From: Penelope pileata
Lineage: Eukaryota > Chordata > Aves > Galliformes > Cracidae
Length of the DNA stretch: 64,000 bases
Assembly (NCBI GenBank): GCA_013396635.1
Contig: WBMW01003203.1
Span: 148,783 to 212,782 of the forward strand
Direction of reading: 5' to 3'
A program made the position numbers and the translations under genes. This document shows positions 40,746-53,299 of the stretch, one piece after another. Below the pieces are notes generated by a model, which had not been told where the DNA came from, did no database searches, and was given only the letters and a program-made list of their open reading frames with translations. Positions within the stretch are counted from its first letter, which is position 1. Each line of letters opens with the position of its first letter.

Positions 40746-41377
40746 ATACTCTTTAAAAACAGCTTTAGTTAACACATTACAGTGAATCTTCATGTAAGGA
40801 TAACAGCAGCACTGAAAACTCATTCAGTTCAGTACGTATAACAATTGCTCTGTGACTGCAGATCTATACCAACCACGGCCATAGTTTCACTAGTGCCACT
40901 GACAATACTCATGTTGGGCCACTGCTCTACAGAAAGGAGAAGAATCCTGGACACTTAGGCACATATGTTTATTGCTACAGCTTCAAAAAAAAGCAAATCA
41001 GTCCAGCTAAACCAAAATACAATGCAAGTTTACATGTGACTTTGGTATACAGAAGGGAAGGGCATGAGGCTCAAAGGATCTTGAATTGACAGAATCAAGC
41101 TTCATGAGGGACTGCAATATGAGGGAACTGCACTGCATACCCACTGCTAAGCTGTGATTCTGAGACATTATTCAGTGCTCTCTTCACCTAGAATCTCAAT
41201 ATGTAAGAACAAATATTTTCATCTTACATCTTGAAAAGCTGTGTGCACATCACAAAACATTTGAATACACATTAACTCTGCTCGTGAAACAAAATCCTAA
41301 AACACATGCAAAAAACATATCCTCAAGAGTTATTTGAGCTTTGTTCTTGCATACAGAGTCAGAATACTTTCATTATA

Positions 41378-41470
41378 CATAGGTTGCTCTGAAAGAAATG
41401 CCTTCTATTTAATTCTACGTCATGGGCCAACATAATAAAACAGGAGGCATTACTTTCAGAGCAGTCCTCG
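41378..41470. mobile_element. Minimal 93-bp mariner deletion derivative (MITE-like)
   Basis: Both terminal inverted repeats of the same mariner family lie within 93 bp. The left end reads gctctgaaagaaatgccttc. The right end, reverse complemented, reads gctctgaaagtaatgcctcc. The inner part of the right end, gggccaacat followed by aaaacaggaggcatt, is shared with the two longer copies at 38.4 and 61.6 kb. TA flanks both sides (41376-41377 and 41471-41472). All transposase sequence is gone. It looks like a deletion product that was itself mobilised, or a full insertion later reduced by internal deletion. The orientation of the shared ends is the same as in the two long copies. Confidence 0.85.
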
Positions 41471-42156
41471 TAAAAATCTTATTTATTAACTTCAAGATAC
41501 AAATTGAAGTAATATACTTGAACATTTCAAACAGTGACTTATGCAAGTCAGAAGCTACTTGGCTCAAGATTTTTCACTGTTCACGTGTTGTACGCTTCTC
41601 TGACGGAGAATAATTACCTGATCACAGGCTTCTTCAGTCTAAGGGAACTGGTCACTTATCAGAGGAAACAGAACAAATGTGGCATTTCCAATATCACAAC
41701 TGCTTAACCCCAAAATCTGAAATTGATTTACTATTCCCTTTTACAATGCTTGCTTAAGAAGACAAAGAACAAAATATCCAGTGACTAGAACTGTAGTTCA
41801 AGGAATTCTGATTCATTTACTTGTCTGAAATCAATATTTTTCTCAAATTCAATATGTTTATATTACATGCTACGTAATTCTTTACTACTCTTACAGCTAC
41901 TGCACGTACAGGCGTTATTGACCTTATCCATTCTGTTGTTTTGGGTTTACTCCATATTTTGTCCATTGCCCCATGTACCACTTAGGGACCTTCTCAGTCT
42001 TCAAAAGAATACAGAAAGGAATGCTGAGCTGCATGCCTTGAAAACGGGATGGTGCATCTGGGCTTCCCAGTTCCCCTGTGGCAACTGTGGTCACTGGGAC
42101 TGTCCCTGAGGTACCTCCATTTCCTCTCACAACAGCAGCAAGACAAGTGAGCTTAC

Positions 42157-42314
42157 CTGTTTAACAACGTCTTCCATCTGCTTCTGCTCCCAGTGAATGT
42201 TCTCCAGCCAGGCAAGATGTTTCTCCACATATGCTCTGTAGCCCAACTGAAGTTTTACTGTGTTCAGCCAGGAAACCTTGAGCTCGTGAAACCATTTGTC
42301 TTCTGCTGTGCAGC
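42157..42314 (-). CDS. Candidate internal exon of an unrecognised gene
   Basis: This is a splice-bounded open frame of 158 bp on the minus strand. The acceptor is accctctaaccag and the donor is aacag|gtaagc, close to consensus. After two bases the 52-codon frame reads CTAEDKWFHELKVSWLN, then LQLGYRAYVEKHLAWLEN and IHWEQKQMEDVVKQ, and ends on a codon boundary. The composition is rich in charged residues and Trp, and looks helical. A TAA lies just upstream of the acceptor in the same frame, so the open stretch coincides with the proposed exon. The phases fit the candidates at 45919-46137 and 36563-36747. It sits in a GC-richer patch (41.9-43.2 kb). No family is recognised. It may be chance or part of a non-coding transcript. 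Confidence 0.25.
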
Positions 42315-45067
42315 CTGGTTAGAGGGTGTTTGCAGCATCCCAGGAACACAGTAGAGGGTTCCCCTCAGCCCCATCAGACTGTTGATGTTCTGGAGAAAAA
42401 AATGACAAGCCTCATGAGCAAGCATATCGTCTTACACTGAGAGAGATGACACAGAGGAGTGTGTCATAATCTCCAATAGATAAATACATTTGATTTATCC
42501 AATGCCATTTTCATACAAATGTTGCTGTTAATCTGACCTGATAAAAAAAATCATGATCTTCCTGTTGGATATGGTGGAGGAAGCAAGGCTGATGGTCTTT
42601 TAATGGGAATTACCTTGTTTCTTTCTCTGTATTCTCTGAGTAGGGCTTTGTGCTGCTGCTTTTAATTTTCTCATCAAATCTTTCCACAAGCCCTAGCTGC
42701 CCTCATCTCTACAAAGACTTCAACTCCACAAAGATTAAGTGAAACAGCAAGGAAGTCACTCGCGCTCCACACCTGCTTCCCAGATTACCCAGAGAGAGGC
42801 TATCTCCCTTATACAGGAGATCTCTGATGAGCACCTGTGGAGAGGCTGCTATAATTGCTGTCAGTGGTTTAAGTAGGAGAGCTTTTTATGGCTGCTGGAA
42901 GAAGAGTTGACCCCTGGGCATGAATGCTATTTGCCCAGAGAAAGGGCTAATGGCCAGATGTAAGAAACCAAGAGACTCCATCAGTGACACAGGCAGCTAA
43001 CAATTTAATATGAACAACAGGAATCCCTTCAGAATGGTTCCAAGCATTTTTTAATGCCATTCTCATTGCTTTGTTGAGGTCACAGTCATGGAGATGTTCA
43101 TCTGTCTGGCTTGGAGGAACATCCACCACATCGTGGCCTCCCTGATGCTGCCTCATGGAACACGCTGCATCTCAGACAGTGTTGTCTTCTCGATTTTTTG
43201 CTACGGGTGTCTAAACTAGGGCTGTGTCAGTGTGGCTCTGGGGAACATTTTGTATTGTAAAGGGTGCCAAAAGCCAGGATATGCTGTTCTGAGCACATCA
43301 GCGTAACAGGAAAATACGGTTGGAAGCTTAGTACCAGCGGAAGCAAACTGTTAGATTGCTCTTGTTCTAAAAGAGATAGCTAGCTATGCAACAGATTGGG
43401 TGGAAACAGATGTAATTTTAACAGTGATATGCATAAAAAATCCCAAGTTTGCTTATGATATGCTAGGGGAAAAATGCAGATTCTGAACTCAAAGAAAATA
43501 TATTGGCTTTTGTTTGGAAAAACAAATGAAATCTGCCATGTCAGCAGCACGGCATGATCTTGCTACAGTGCCTTTGGCTACGCATTGAAAGACTATTTTA
43601 GTACAGAGCTAGATTACAGTGTTTTATGTATAATGGTGAAATTTAACTCTCTCTTTAATTGCAGGCAAACTCGATTTTATGACTGCATAGCTTTTGTCTT
43701 CTATATTGGAAGAGAGGTCCTTTCCCTGAAGGAGGAGGTGGTAATACATAAGTCATTGTAAAAAGAAAATTGGTACAACAACAGATCTGGGTAGGGGGTG
43801 GGGAAAAATAAAAAGCTTGAAGAGAAGATGATGCCCCCGTTGTTCAAGAATAACTGTCTCTCTGGAGGGATCCTCAATGACCATAACTTTTAAAAATGTT
43901 CCATCATGAATAAAGTATGAAATAATAAAAGAATTGTATCTGCTTGTATTATTAAAGGGTAATTCCAGCTTCAACATGTTAAGAGATTTAGAGCTTTATC
44001 TTACATAGAGAATAGAAAAAGGTTTTTATTATGATAACAAAATACTTCCCACAACTGGGCTAATGAGCAGGGCAATTTGGCATCACTCCTAAGGGAAAGA
44101 ATCAGCACACACAAAGTGAGAAAAGCTGGAAGGTGTTACTAAACAAGATCATCATTCTAAGTTCACAATGAATCCATAGCTGAGGAAAATAAAATTCAAC
44201 CAAGAAAAAATTTTCATTTATAATAATGAAAAGATAGCCCTGCAACTTTTAAGGAATTACCACAGAGCTGCATTCTGGTGATAGATACAAATCCATGCTA
44301 GTACTACTAGAATGGCTAATTCTATTTTATTACCAGTGAAGTGCAGCTTTCTGCTGCCCATTTTCCTAAGTTGATAGACTTTCAAAGCATAGAATTTCCA
44401 TGCTTCAAATGGTCAGAACAGTGTTGAACATATAACTGTGACTGGTAAACTCATGCTAAAAAAGTCAGCCATGACTGAAGTGCTTACCAAATCACATTTC
44501 TTTCATTTAACAGCTATTTTGTGTCTTTTATTTCCACAACTGCTGTTGCATTTTTCTGCTATTTTCCCCTACAATGCTGATTTAAAAAAATACGATATCT
44601 AAGGAAGAAAAGCAGATGTGCTAGGAAAATGAGGGTTGCTCATAACAGATAAACAAGGCAAGCAGAAACGGAAAAAAATATGACTAGGTTTAAAAGAGGA
44701 ATGTATAATTGAAAGGAAGTCAGAAAAAGGGCCAGGGAAATGATTACAAACAGGAAGAACATAAAGGAGTAGCTGAAATGGAGTAGATGAATTATCCTTA
44801 TGGCTTAGGTAACAGTAGGATTTGCTATCACTTTAAACGTCTCAGCTGAAAGTTTAATTTCATTACAATTAAATTGTATTTAAACATTCAGATTAGAAGG
44901 CTAAAAGACCTCAATGAGTGTTTGTATCCTACATCCCTGAATGCACATGCATTAAAAAAAAAAAAGGAATAATTTTGGTGTAATTAAAAAAGAAGACATA
45001 TTATCAAAAATACCGTTTTTTTCCAGTCTTTATCTACCTGTAGGACCTATCACCTAATTAACTTTAT

Positions 45068-45087
45068 AATCTAACACAAGTTAGATT
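45068..45087. repeat. 8-bp-stem inverted repeat
   Basis: aatctaac and gttagatt flank acaa. It is short and may be chance. Confidence 0.45.
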
Positions 45088-45232
45088 TTAGCCTTTGTGG
45101 TTTTTGGTTTGGGACTGTAGATTTAGTACGTAAAACCTGAAAGTATTAAGAAAGGGTATTGCTTGAAGCAGCAAATGTCAGTCTATCCTTTTCCTTTTAA
45201 TAGCAAAATTTTCAAATAATCATTTAGAATAA

Positions 45233-45290
45233 TGGAATCATAGAATATCCTGAGCTCAAGGATCCTCAAAACCAATTCTTATGGTGTGCC
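45233..45290 (-). mobile_element. Degenerate CR1 3'-end fragment
   Basis: The + strand reads tggaatcatagaatatcctg followed by agctcaaggatcctcaaaac, the complement of a CR1 3' end in which the usual ttggaaggga block has eroded. It is an old, non-coding copy. Confidence 0.75.
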
Positions 45291-45918
45291 ATGTTAACCA
45301 AAAGAAACACTTAAAATTCTTTGAGAATTTCTGCTCTCTAACCTCATACTCTTATAGTATGATTCAAAATATGGATATTATTGAGGCATTTCATTTTGTG
45401 TCCTTCACTTAAATCATTCACTAGATGACACTATCGTATCATAGTATGCAGGACATCAGACTGGCTCCCTAAACTGAGAACACATTTTAATAAAAAATAA
45501 TTGAAGACAGTGCTTTATTTTGTTATGAATTGCTGTGTAGAGAACAGTTGTGATTTTTCAGCTAATATTAAACTAAAGTTAACAAAGACTCAGTACAACT
45601 AGCACTAGAAAGCTGTTTGAAGTCTGACATAAGAATCCAGTACATTCATCTGAAGCTGAGCTATCACACATAAGATGCAAATAAGTTTTACTTACTTTTT
45701 TACCAGTTATTTCAAGCATTGCTCATTGTAGATTCCAGGAATAGTAATGATTTCAGTAAGAGTTACTATTTTTGTATATGGCCTGCAGTAAAAATCCATG
45801 ACAAAATTACTAAACTCAAGTAACTGCTTTCAGCCACAGACATTTCTCTCACCTAATTAAATTGGGAGACTGAAATAATGAATACTCCTACTTTTTTTTT
45901 TTTCCCCTCAGAGCTTAC

Positions 45919-46137
45919 CTGAGAGTTTATGATTCAAAGGATTTCTTCTGTCATATATGAGAACTTCTCCTGTACTTATGGAGATAACCATGAATTCAGG
46001 ATGACCACTAAATGCTTTTCACAGTTTCAGATTTATTTCTCCAGCTTCTTTGCCATTCCCATTCCAGGTTGGGGGAGTTGACTCCACTTCATGCGATAGC
46101 AGCAAAAGGATAAATTCAGCATGCTTCATTTTGTCAC
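45919..46137 (-). pseudogene. Candidate exon, WD40-like, with in-frame TGA
   Basis: This is a splice-bounded frame of 219 bp on the minus strand. The acceptor is gagcttttcag and the donor is ctcag|gtaagc. After two bases that complete a codon, the frame runs through HAEFILLLLSHEVES and TWNGNGKEAGEINLKL, meets a TGA (46019-46021), then continues KAFSGHPEFMVISIST and GEVLIYDRRNPLNHKLS. The last part resembles a WD40 blade (HP...TGEVLIYD), reminiscent of dynein intermediate-chain-type repeats. Phase 1 at the donor matches the candidate exon at 42157-42314. The stop argues for a dead exon, a sequence error or chance. I do not recognise a specific gene. A good + strand acceptor (tttttcccctcag) overlaps its end, which is a warning that splice-like signals here can be accidental. 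Confidence 0.18.
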
Positions 46138-49100
46138 CTGAAAAGCTCCATGAAAACAAAAGCACCAAGTAAACAGGAGCACCACGTTAGAAGATCTATA
46201 TAACATAGTGACCCTCTAGATTTGCAGCCTGTGTATAACCTGCAAACATTCTTCAATTAAAGGATTTGCTGTCCAAGACCAAGTCCAGCACAGATGGAGT
46301 CAGTGGGCTCATGTGGAACCCAGACAACTCTGAAAATTTGGTTACTGTTCTCAGCAAAGGACATCAGCAGTTAAGGATGAGTGTAGCAACACATCTGGAT
46401 AGCCCCCTTAACCTTGGACTTGAAGAGTTAAGTGTATTTCACTCTATTTAAAAAATCTGTTACAAAATTTGTCTTCTGCAGAGGTGAACATAGTAATCAA
46501 AGCACACAAATTCCGCAAGTTACTTCTAAAATTGTTACCTGGACCTCCACAGAGGTTCAGATCATTTTTTCCTCTCATTTCTTCCCTTTGCCCTTCTCCT
46601 GTCAGACTGGGCACATGAGCTCTATTACCTTTGGAGCTGTTTCCCCTCATGCCAGTCCTCCGTGGAATTCAAACACAGTTGGGTCTTACTTGGAGACCAG
46701 AATATATTTGTTACTATGGGCTTCCTTGCTGATAAAGGAGGATCCTGAATAGATTTTGAAACTGAATACACCCAACTTTTATAACATTGTACTAAATCTT
46801 TCCTATTAACTGCTACCCCTCTGAAGGTAGCGGTAGTCTAATAATTATTAGCACACAATTTTTATGCATTTATTTTTAATCCCGACATGAAATCACCAAG
46901 TTCATTTTCCTTTCAAGAGACCAGTCTTTCCATCCACTTTCTCCTCATGAAAGTCATGTTAATCTAAAACTAATTTATTAAGAAAACGAATTAATATAAG
47001 AATGGCTGTGTTCAAATTATAATGGCTGTTTCCTCTTTCCACCACAGCTATGAAAGAGTGCCAAGTTGCAAGAAATTTATCTGAGGCATCTCCCAAGTAG
47101 TCTGCTACCATAATTATGTTCAAGTCAAACAACATTCTGAGCATGATGTGAAAAGTTCTAGTGTATGTCTACAAATATTTCCAACTGCATAAAGTGAAAT
47201 CAAAACTTTGATTTAATTGATTTTAAGAATCCTATCTCAATGGTCAAGAGGCTCTGTGCATTGATGTATGCAAAATTCATGTTTGTAGTGGGTGAGGACA
47301 AATTCATTTTCCAGAATAACAAAAGGAAAAAGCATAGGATATGTTTTAAATATGAGCCTACTTCAATTCTCAGTACCTCTCTTTCTGATATCATGTAAGC
47401 AGCGTATATTTCCAGAAATTATGACAATTTAGAATAATCTAACTTTTTTGAACCCTGACACTTAATAACAATGGAGTCTATGCCTAAATGTGGAAGCAAT
47501 GTATTCCACATAACTGTCAAATTTGTCTACTTTGGTGACAAGGAATGACATTTCGGTAATCTGACAACCACTTTCTACAATTAATTAATCCAAGATAAGA
47601 GATGCGTATAACTTATTTAGTAAAGTCCTTAAAGCAAGAATTGAATTCCATACTTCAAAATAGCTGTGCTTTTCAAAACAGGGATTAAGAATTAATAAAG
47701 ATCCATATTTTTTTTTTTATGATTTCCAGATAATAATGCTCAAATTCAGATACTTAAGACAGTTTAAAGTTACATTAGTCCTTCTAAATTGTTTAGTTCT
47801 TTTTTCCCAAGTTGTCCACCCACACTGCTTACCCGTCTGTACTTCTGCCAATCCATTATCAAGACCATTACTGAAACTCTTCAATACATTTTCCACCTCA
47901 TGGAATTTTTCCCTCTTGGCCTTCGTTCCTGATGGACAGTTAGGTACCGTCAGTGATAAGCAGACAAGTCTGTGATCATCTTCTACAGAAAGGTATCAGA
48001 CACCTTGTGCAGGAAAATAAGCATATTCAACAGTAAAAGGGGAGACACAGATGGCAAGAGAAATGACTCAAAGCATCATTAATTCCTCCTGCTCCATTTG
48101 GTCAATTAGGCCACACGAACATTTGCCGAGCAATGGGCTTTCTTTCGTGACTCTGTACAGCTGTCAGTCAACTGTCTTCCTCTAAGATAGTTACTTATAC
48201 GTGTCAATGATGTATGATTTTAAAAACAGCTCTCAGGTTAACGGTGCAAGCAGATGTCTCAAATAATGATTCAGAAACCAGCAATAATGTTGCTGATAGC
48301 TAGGCCCTAGAACCAGCCCACTCTAAATCTTCTATTGAAATGAAAGCCTGTAGCACCAAACTGTGAGGAAGAAAAGCTGATAAACATCTGCATTTGTTCA
48401 AAATAGGAGGAGGAAGAAATAGGAATAGTTTAAGCTATTAAAGAACAGGTAGAGAAGATGTGTTAGCACAGGCATCTCACCTTTAGACTCCGTTGTCAGA
48501 AGCAAGTGTCAGCTGTGTGAAAGAAAAATCTGGGACTGACAGTTATAGCTTTAGATTTCTGTGTTAAATTACTCTGCTCGATAAAGCGTTAATTGCTTAA
48601 GAAACACAGTGATACAAGCTAAGATTTGTAATTCCCTAATTACGCTGCTCCCACACTGCTGTGCACTTAAACAGCAGGAGAGAGAGCAGTCAAACACATG
48701 AATAATCAAAAACATTTTCACAATGAAAGCATACATCAGTAATCTGTTATATCTACAAACATGAAATGTCACCTATTTTAATGATGGTTGTAGCCAATGC
48801 CTTGAAGTTTAGATGCTGCGTAGTGATAAATATCACCAAATACACCAGCATCAAATTCACTATTGTGGTATTCCTCTGAATTCAAACACAACTTCTACAT
48901 AAATGACTCTTCTGTCCTTCGTTATGTCTTACTGTTTTAGGTGTGTTTTCCTGGAGTAATTTGCTACTCTTATGGCTGAGCTTTGTCTTATCATGTAAGG
49001 TTTGGGGTGCAGTGATGCTTTATTTCTTTGAAATTGGGTATTAGCTGAGAATTAACTATATAGCTTGTAGCAATCACTGTGCTGGCCCCAAAAAATGTCA

Positions 49101-51040
49101 GTTGGTATCTGTATTAGAAAGTCAGAGATACCCAAATAATTCAAAAGCCCCCCTTCTGTCTCCTTTCAAGTATTAGCATTGCTAAATCTGGGTTTATTTA
49201 CATTCTCTTTGCCAGACTTACTCTCTGCTGGAGGGATTGACCCCCAGTGGTTTAATCTGAAACTGCGTGCAGCAAAACGCTGAGAGGTGGTTTGGAATGA
49301 ACATTTCCTATTACATGGCAGCTTTTTGTTAAGCCTTGCCTTTGGGATGGAGGAAGCTAAGTAGGAGTTTAAGATGACCTCATCACTAATACTAAACTTC
49401 TGGTGTAGCAAACATACAGGATGAAACAGCCTTAGATTTAGAAAGCTAATTACAATAGGTGATAATTGACAGTGAAAATTATCAGCATATAGGAGCAGGA
49501 TGGTCATTTCATTTTCTTTCATATTGTATAGTACAACAGGGACCTGAAATGCATAGAGACCTGGCAACCCTTCTTTTCAACACCAAATGCAAGTTTCATA
49601 TTTGTGGACAGCTACTTCAGGAATCAGGAGTCATCTCGTTACACGGCATCACAGTTCAGAATTCCCTTCATCCAGAGACCCTTCATCGTTCTCTTCATCA
49701 GATTTCAAAACATTATCAGGTAAAACATTATTCGCATTCATTGAGGCAAACCCTGCTAGATTTATTGACAATATCTTTTTAAAAACTGGTATCTTAGCAT
49801 TTAAATACCAAATAAAACCTTGCTGGTATTACTGACATGGTTTTTAAGTATCAATAACTGCAGCAGACTGCATTAGCTGAAATGTTACCTAGCTACAATG
49901 TCTCAATTTTAACTAAATAATTTACAATCTACAGAATGCCTCAGAGTCCGAGCAGAGTTTGTTACCCTTCAACAAGTGCACTATTTATTACTATTTCTTT
50001 GTCAAAGAGCAATCAGCAGGGAATAATCTAGGCATTAGATGTTACATTCTTATTTGAGTGCCTTAATGTTATAACATTGGGGTTCAGCTTAGCACCTTCT
50101 TTCCCCATTTCTCCTGTTGTACAGAGGGATATAGTACAATCTGTAAATACTTTGAGACTTTGCAATTGAAACAAGCTAGGAACAGGACAAGCAGAGAACA
50201 AATACTTTATTAATATACTGAGACCTGCTATCTCTTCTAAAGAGTGTGAAATGGGGTGGAGAAAAGCCCAAGAAAACTCAAATCTTTCACACAAGGAGCT
50301 CATGTGATACTCTTCAAGCTATCTAGTAGCACATCCTCCCCTCCTCCAAAAAAAAGTAAAACTGTTGGTTTTAAATCAAAAATGACCCAGGGACAAAATA
50401 CGTATTTCTAAATGGGATCTTGCAATTATCATGCCTACCAAGCTTGTGTACATTTAAATGAAGTTGAAAGGTAACAACATGGAATTGAATCCATAAAGCT
50501 CTAATTCTCCAAGAGCATTGCAGAAATAACTCTGTATGCACTCAGAATCACATTTCTTTCATTTTTATCTCTGCACAGTCAGCTAGGGAATGTAGGAAGG
50601 GACAAAGCATGTATAGAATATTTCTAGATTGGCTTATAATGACCAATTTTACCAACCTTGAAGTCAGCCACATTTTATGATTAGCATGAAAAAAGTCGCC
50701 TTGAGAATTCTTAGACAGTTCTGAAATAATAAAAAATCAACAAAATTGTCAGCTGCTTTGAGTGCTGGCTCTGCTCTTTTTCCCTCACCTTTTCTCTTCA
50801 GCATACACACTTTTGTCCCACCAGGGTCACTCAGGTCAGAGTAGAGAAGCAGCAGGACAGCATGTAGCAAGATACAGCACACTGACCTTGCAGATCACAG
50901 CACTGGGGAGCTGCAGTCGTCTTCTCTTTGCATTTGCCTTCACAGCTTCCCAGAGGAGTTTTGCAGAATCCAGATACACGTATGAAGTGCTGCAAAATTC
51001 GGACTTCATCAGAATCTGCACCCAATGGCTGTGTTAGAGC

Positions 51041-51091
51041 TGTTGTTGTTCAAAAAAAAAAAAAAATCAAGCAAATGAATGAACAACAACA
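51041..51091. repeat. 12-bp inverted repeat around an A-rich loop
   Basis: tgttgttgttca and tgaacaacaaca are perfect complements separated by a 27-base A-rich spacer. Both arms are themselves a GTT/AAC simple repeat, so slippage in A-rich DNA is a sufficient explanation. Confidence 0.55.
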
Positions 51092-51311
51092 AAAACACAA
51101 TTCAAAAACAACAAAATAAGACTCAGCATTTTCTACCAGAAATTCTAAGAAGATACTGCACAATAACCAGTGATCAGAGCTATTTTTTTTTAATGATTGT
51201 GTAAGATTTAATGAAAAAGAGCAAAACTGAACTTTATACTATGAGAAAATGCAAATATCAAGCTCTAGCACTCAAGAGAGCTAGGATTAATTAAGCTTTT
51301 TTTTTTTTTTT

Positions 51312-51330
51312 NNNNNNNNNNNNNNNNNNN
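51312..51330. other. Assembly gap (19 N)
   Basis: A run of N with poly-T on both sides, followed by cccctcccctcccct. This is an unresolved pyrimidine tract. Confidence 0.99.
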
Positions 51331-53285
51331 TTTTTTTTCCCCTCCCCTCCCCTGGAAGGGGAGATAGTTATCTAGAAGACAACTACCTGCTGAAGTATAT
51401 TTTCATTGTCTCCAGTACTATAGGTTCTCCCAAGTAAAGTTCTGTGATGAACTCTTCCTCCTGAAAAATTAGGAACTAAATGGTCTGGAAAAACAACGAG
51501 GCAGTTGTAGAGCTTTTCCTTTGGTGCATTGGTCTCGGAAGGCCATCTGAGACCTCTCCATTTTGGTCTGAGATGCCAGCAGGTGTCTGATCACCCTGCA
51601 CTCACTCAAGATGATGTTGTGAAACAATAAGTGTCTGGGGCACAGGTTGTTCAAGTCATGTAAGCTAGTCACAGAGTTGTTTTGACATTGCATAGAAGGT
51701 GAAACGGTTCAAAATCACAATCCTATTAATTGCCAAAAGATTAGCGTTTCATCAATGTTGTCTAAAAACTCCCAGTAGCTTTTGCAGCCTGAGCGTAATT
51801 ATAAATATGAAAGACAAATCACAAAACTTCAAGTCAAGTCACACCAGCACCTAGGAAATACTAATTCACCTCACCTCCTATCGCTACCTCTTAGTTTACG
51901 CTTTGATGACCTTAATTTTGAAAACTCAAATGAAACAGATGGAGCCTGCAGCATGCCCTGAAAGCTGAGAGGAACAAGTCACACTCTGTACAGACAAGGG
52001 ACAGTGCACCTGGCAAGCAGCGTCCTGTGCTGAACGTCCCAACAGAAATTCATCCCTTCTGTAAAACGAGATGAACAGAATGCCTTCCCCCAGCCACATC
52101 TCTCAGCAGGCAATGCTAGAGAAGTTGCCTCATTGGATTAAAAACATACAAATTGCAGAAATACTGACATACCTTTATCAATTGCTTCTGTGACAGATAC
52201 ATTCCTACTGCTGGTGACTAAAACAAAATATTATAGCTTTTTCTGCATGCTTTCAGGGCTTAATCCCTAAGAAAACTTTGCATGCACCAAGTAAAAAACA
52301 AAAATTGGATAAGAGAACTAGGGAAAATACAAAAAGACAGACCCAGTGCGGTTGAACACCTCAGAATATTACTTCCAAAAGGATATCATCCTACAGTATA
52401 TCATCTTATAATCAAAGGATTCCCGGTTTACTCATTCGTCATCACAGTGTCTGCATGTTAGCTACAGTTAAGGATATGCTTCAGATTTCATTTTAGCAGA
52501 ATATGTAACTGTTATATGAAGGTCATAGAAATGAGAACTTTAAAAAAGATTATGCTCTTTGTAGAGTTGATCCTTCCGATGATGTTTTAGTCTTCTGTAT
52601 GGAAGAATTTATAAAAGCTCAAGGATCATAATTCAACCAGTTTTCCAAATGATCACTTCATATCACTTTTGCAACAAATGCAGTTTTCTAGGATTTTTCT
52701 TTGCCTTTTTCCTGTTGTAGTCTTTTATTTATCGGTTAAAAACAGACAAACAAAACAATGAAGGGATTACTTGTCAGAAAACCATCTTGAATAGCATTAT
52801 TCCTCTAATTTCCAAAAGACATTTAAATGATATGTAACCCACTCTAAAATCACCAACTGATTAATACAAGTCATTTCTCATGACAAAACTCTCTTTCTAC
52901 CATCTTCACTCTCAGATGAACAATAAAATAAGGAAAGCCATTTGAAGTTCTCTTTCACTTAGATTACCACCTCTAAAAGGAAAACCTTTTCTGAAAGGGG
53001 ATTTTGATACAGTAACACCGATCCAGGAAATCACAGAATCATGCCAATAGGTTCTGCTGCTATTTTTAACTTTTCAGAAATATAAAAAGAAATTTCAGGA
53101 TGAAGAATTTTGATTAACACAATTCTGCTGATTAGGGAATACTATTTTTTCTTAGAGCAAGTTGCAGTTAATTGGTAAACACAGAATACAATGTTTTTTT
53201 GTTGGAATATGTAGACTTGGGTCCCAGCACTGTTTTAGTGCCTAATAATTCAATAAGCCACTTGCCAGGTTAAATTGTAATTATG

Positions 53286-53299
53286 TAACCATGGTAACA
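53286..53299. promoter_or_regulatory. Perfect palindromic RFX X-box motif
   Basis: GTAACCATGGTAAC is a perfect 14-bp palindrome and matches the full RFX-dimer X-box form, with two GTNRCC-type half-sites and no spacer change. The surroundings are AT-rich and carry homeodomain-like cores (taattat, taattcaataa) and ccacttg, a layout common in conserved enhancers. X-boxes control ciliary and MHC class II genes in vertebrates. No target gene can be named here. Confidence 0.5.

Noticed and set aside
46566..46752. Plus-strand exon after a very long pyrimidine tract
   Set aside because: The acceptor looks good, but the open frame ends in a stop at 46752 with no plausible donor. It could be a terminal exon but has no supporting signal.
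49166..49567. Longest uninterrupted frame without N (133 codons, minus strand)
   Set aside because: It overlaps a 107-codon frame on the other strand, has no recognisable domain and no start or splice context, and is within chance length for 64 kb.
53036..53062. cacagaatcatgccaatagg as a CR1 end
   Set aside because: Only the first dozen bases resemble CR1 and nothing follows in register.
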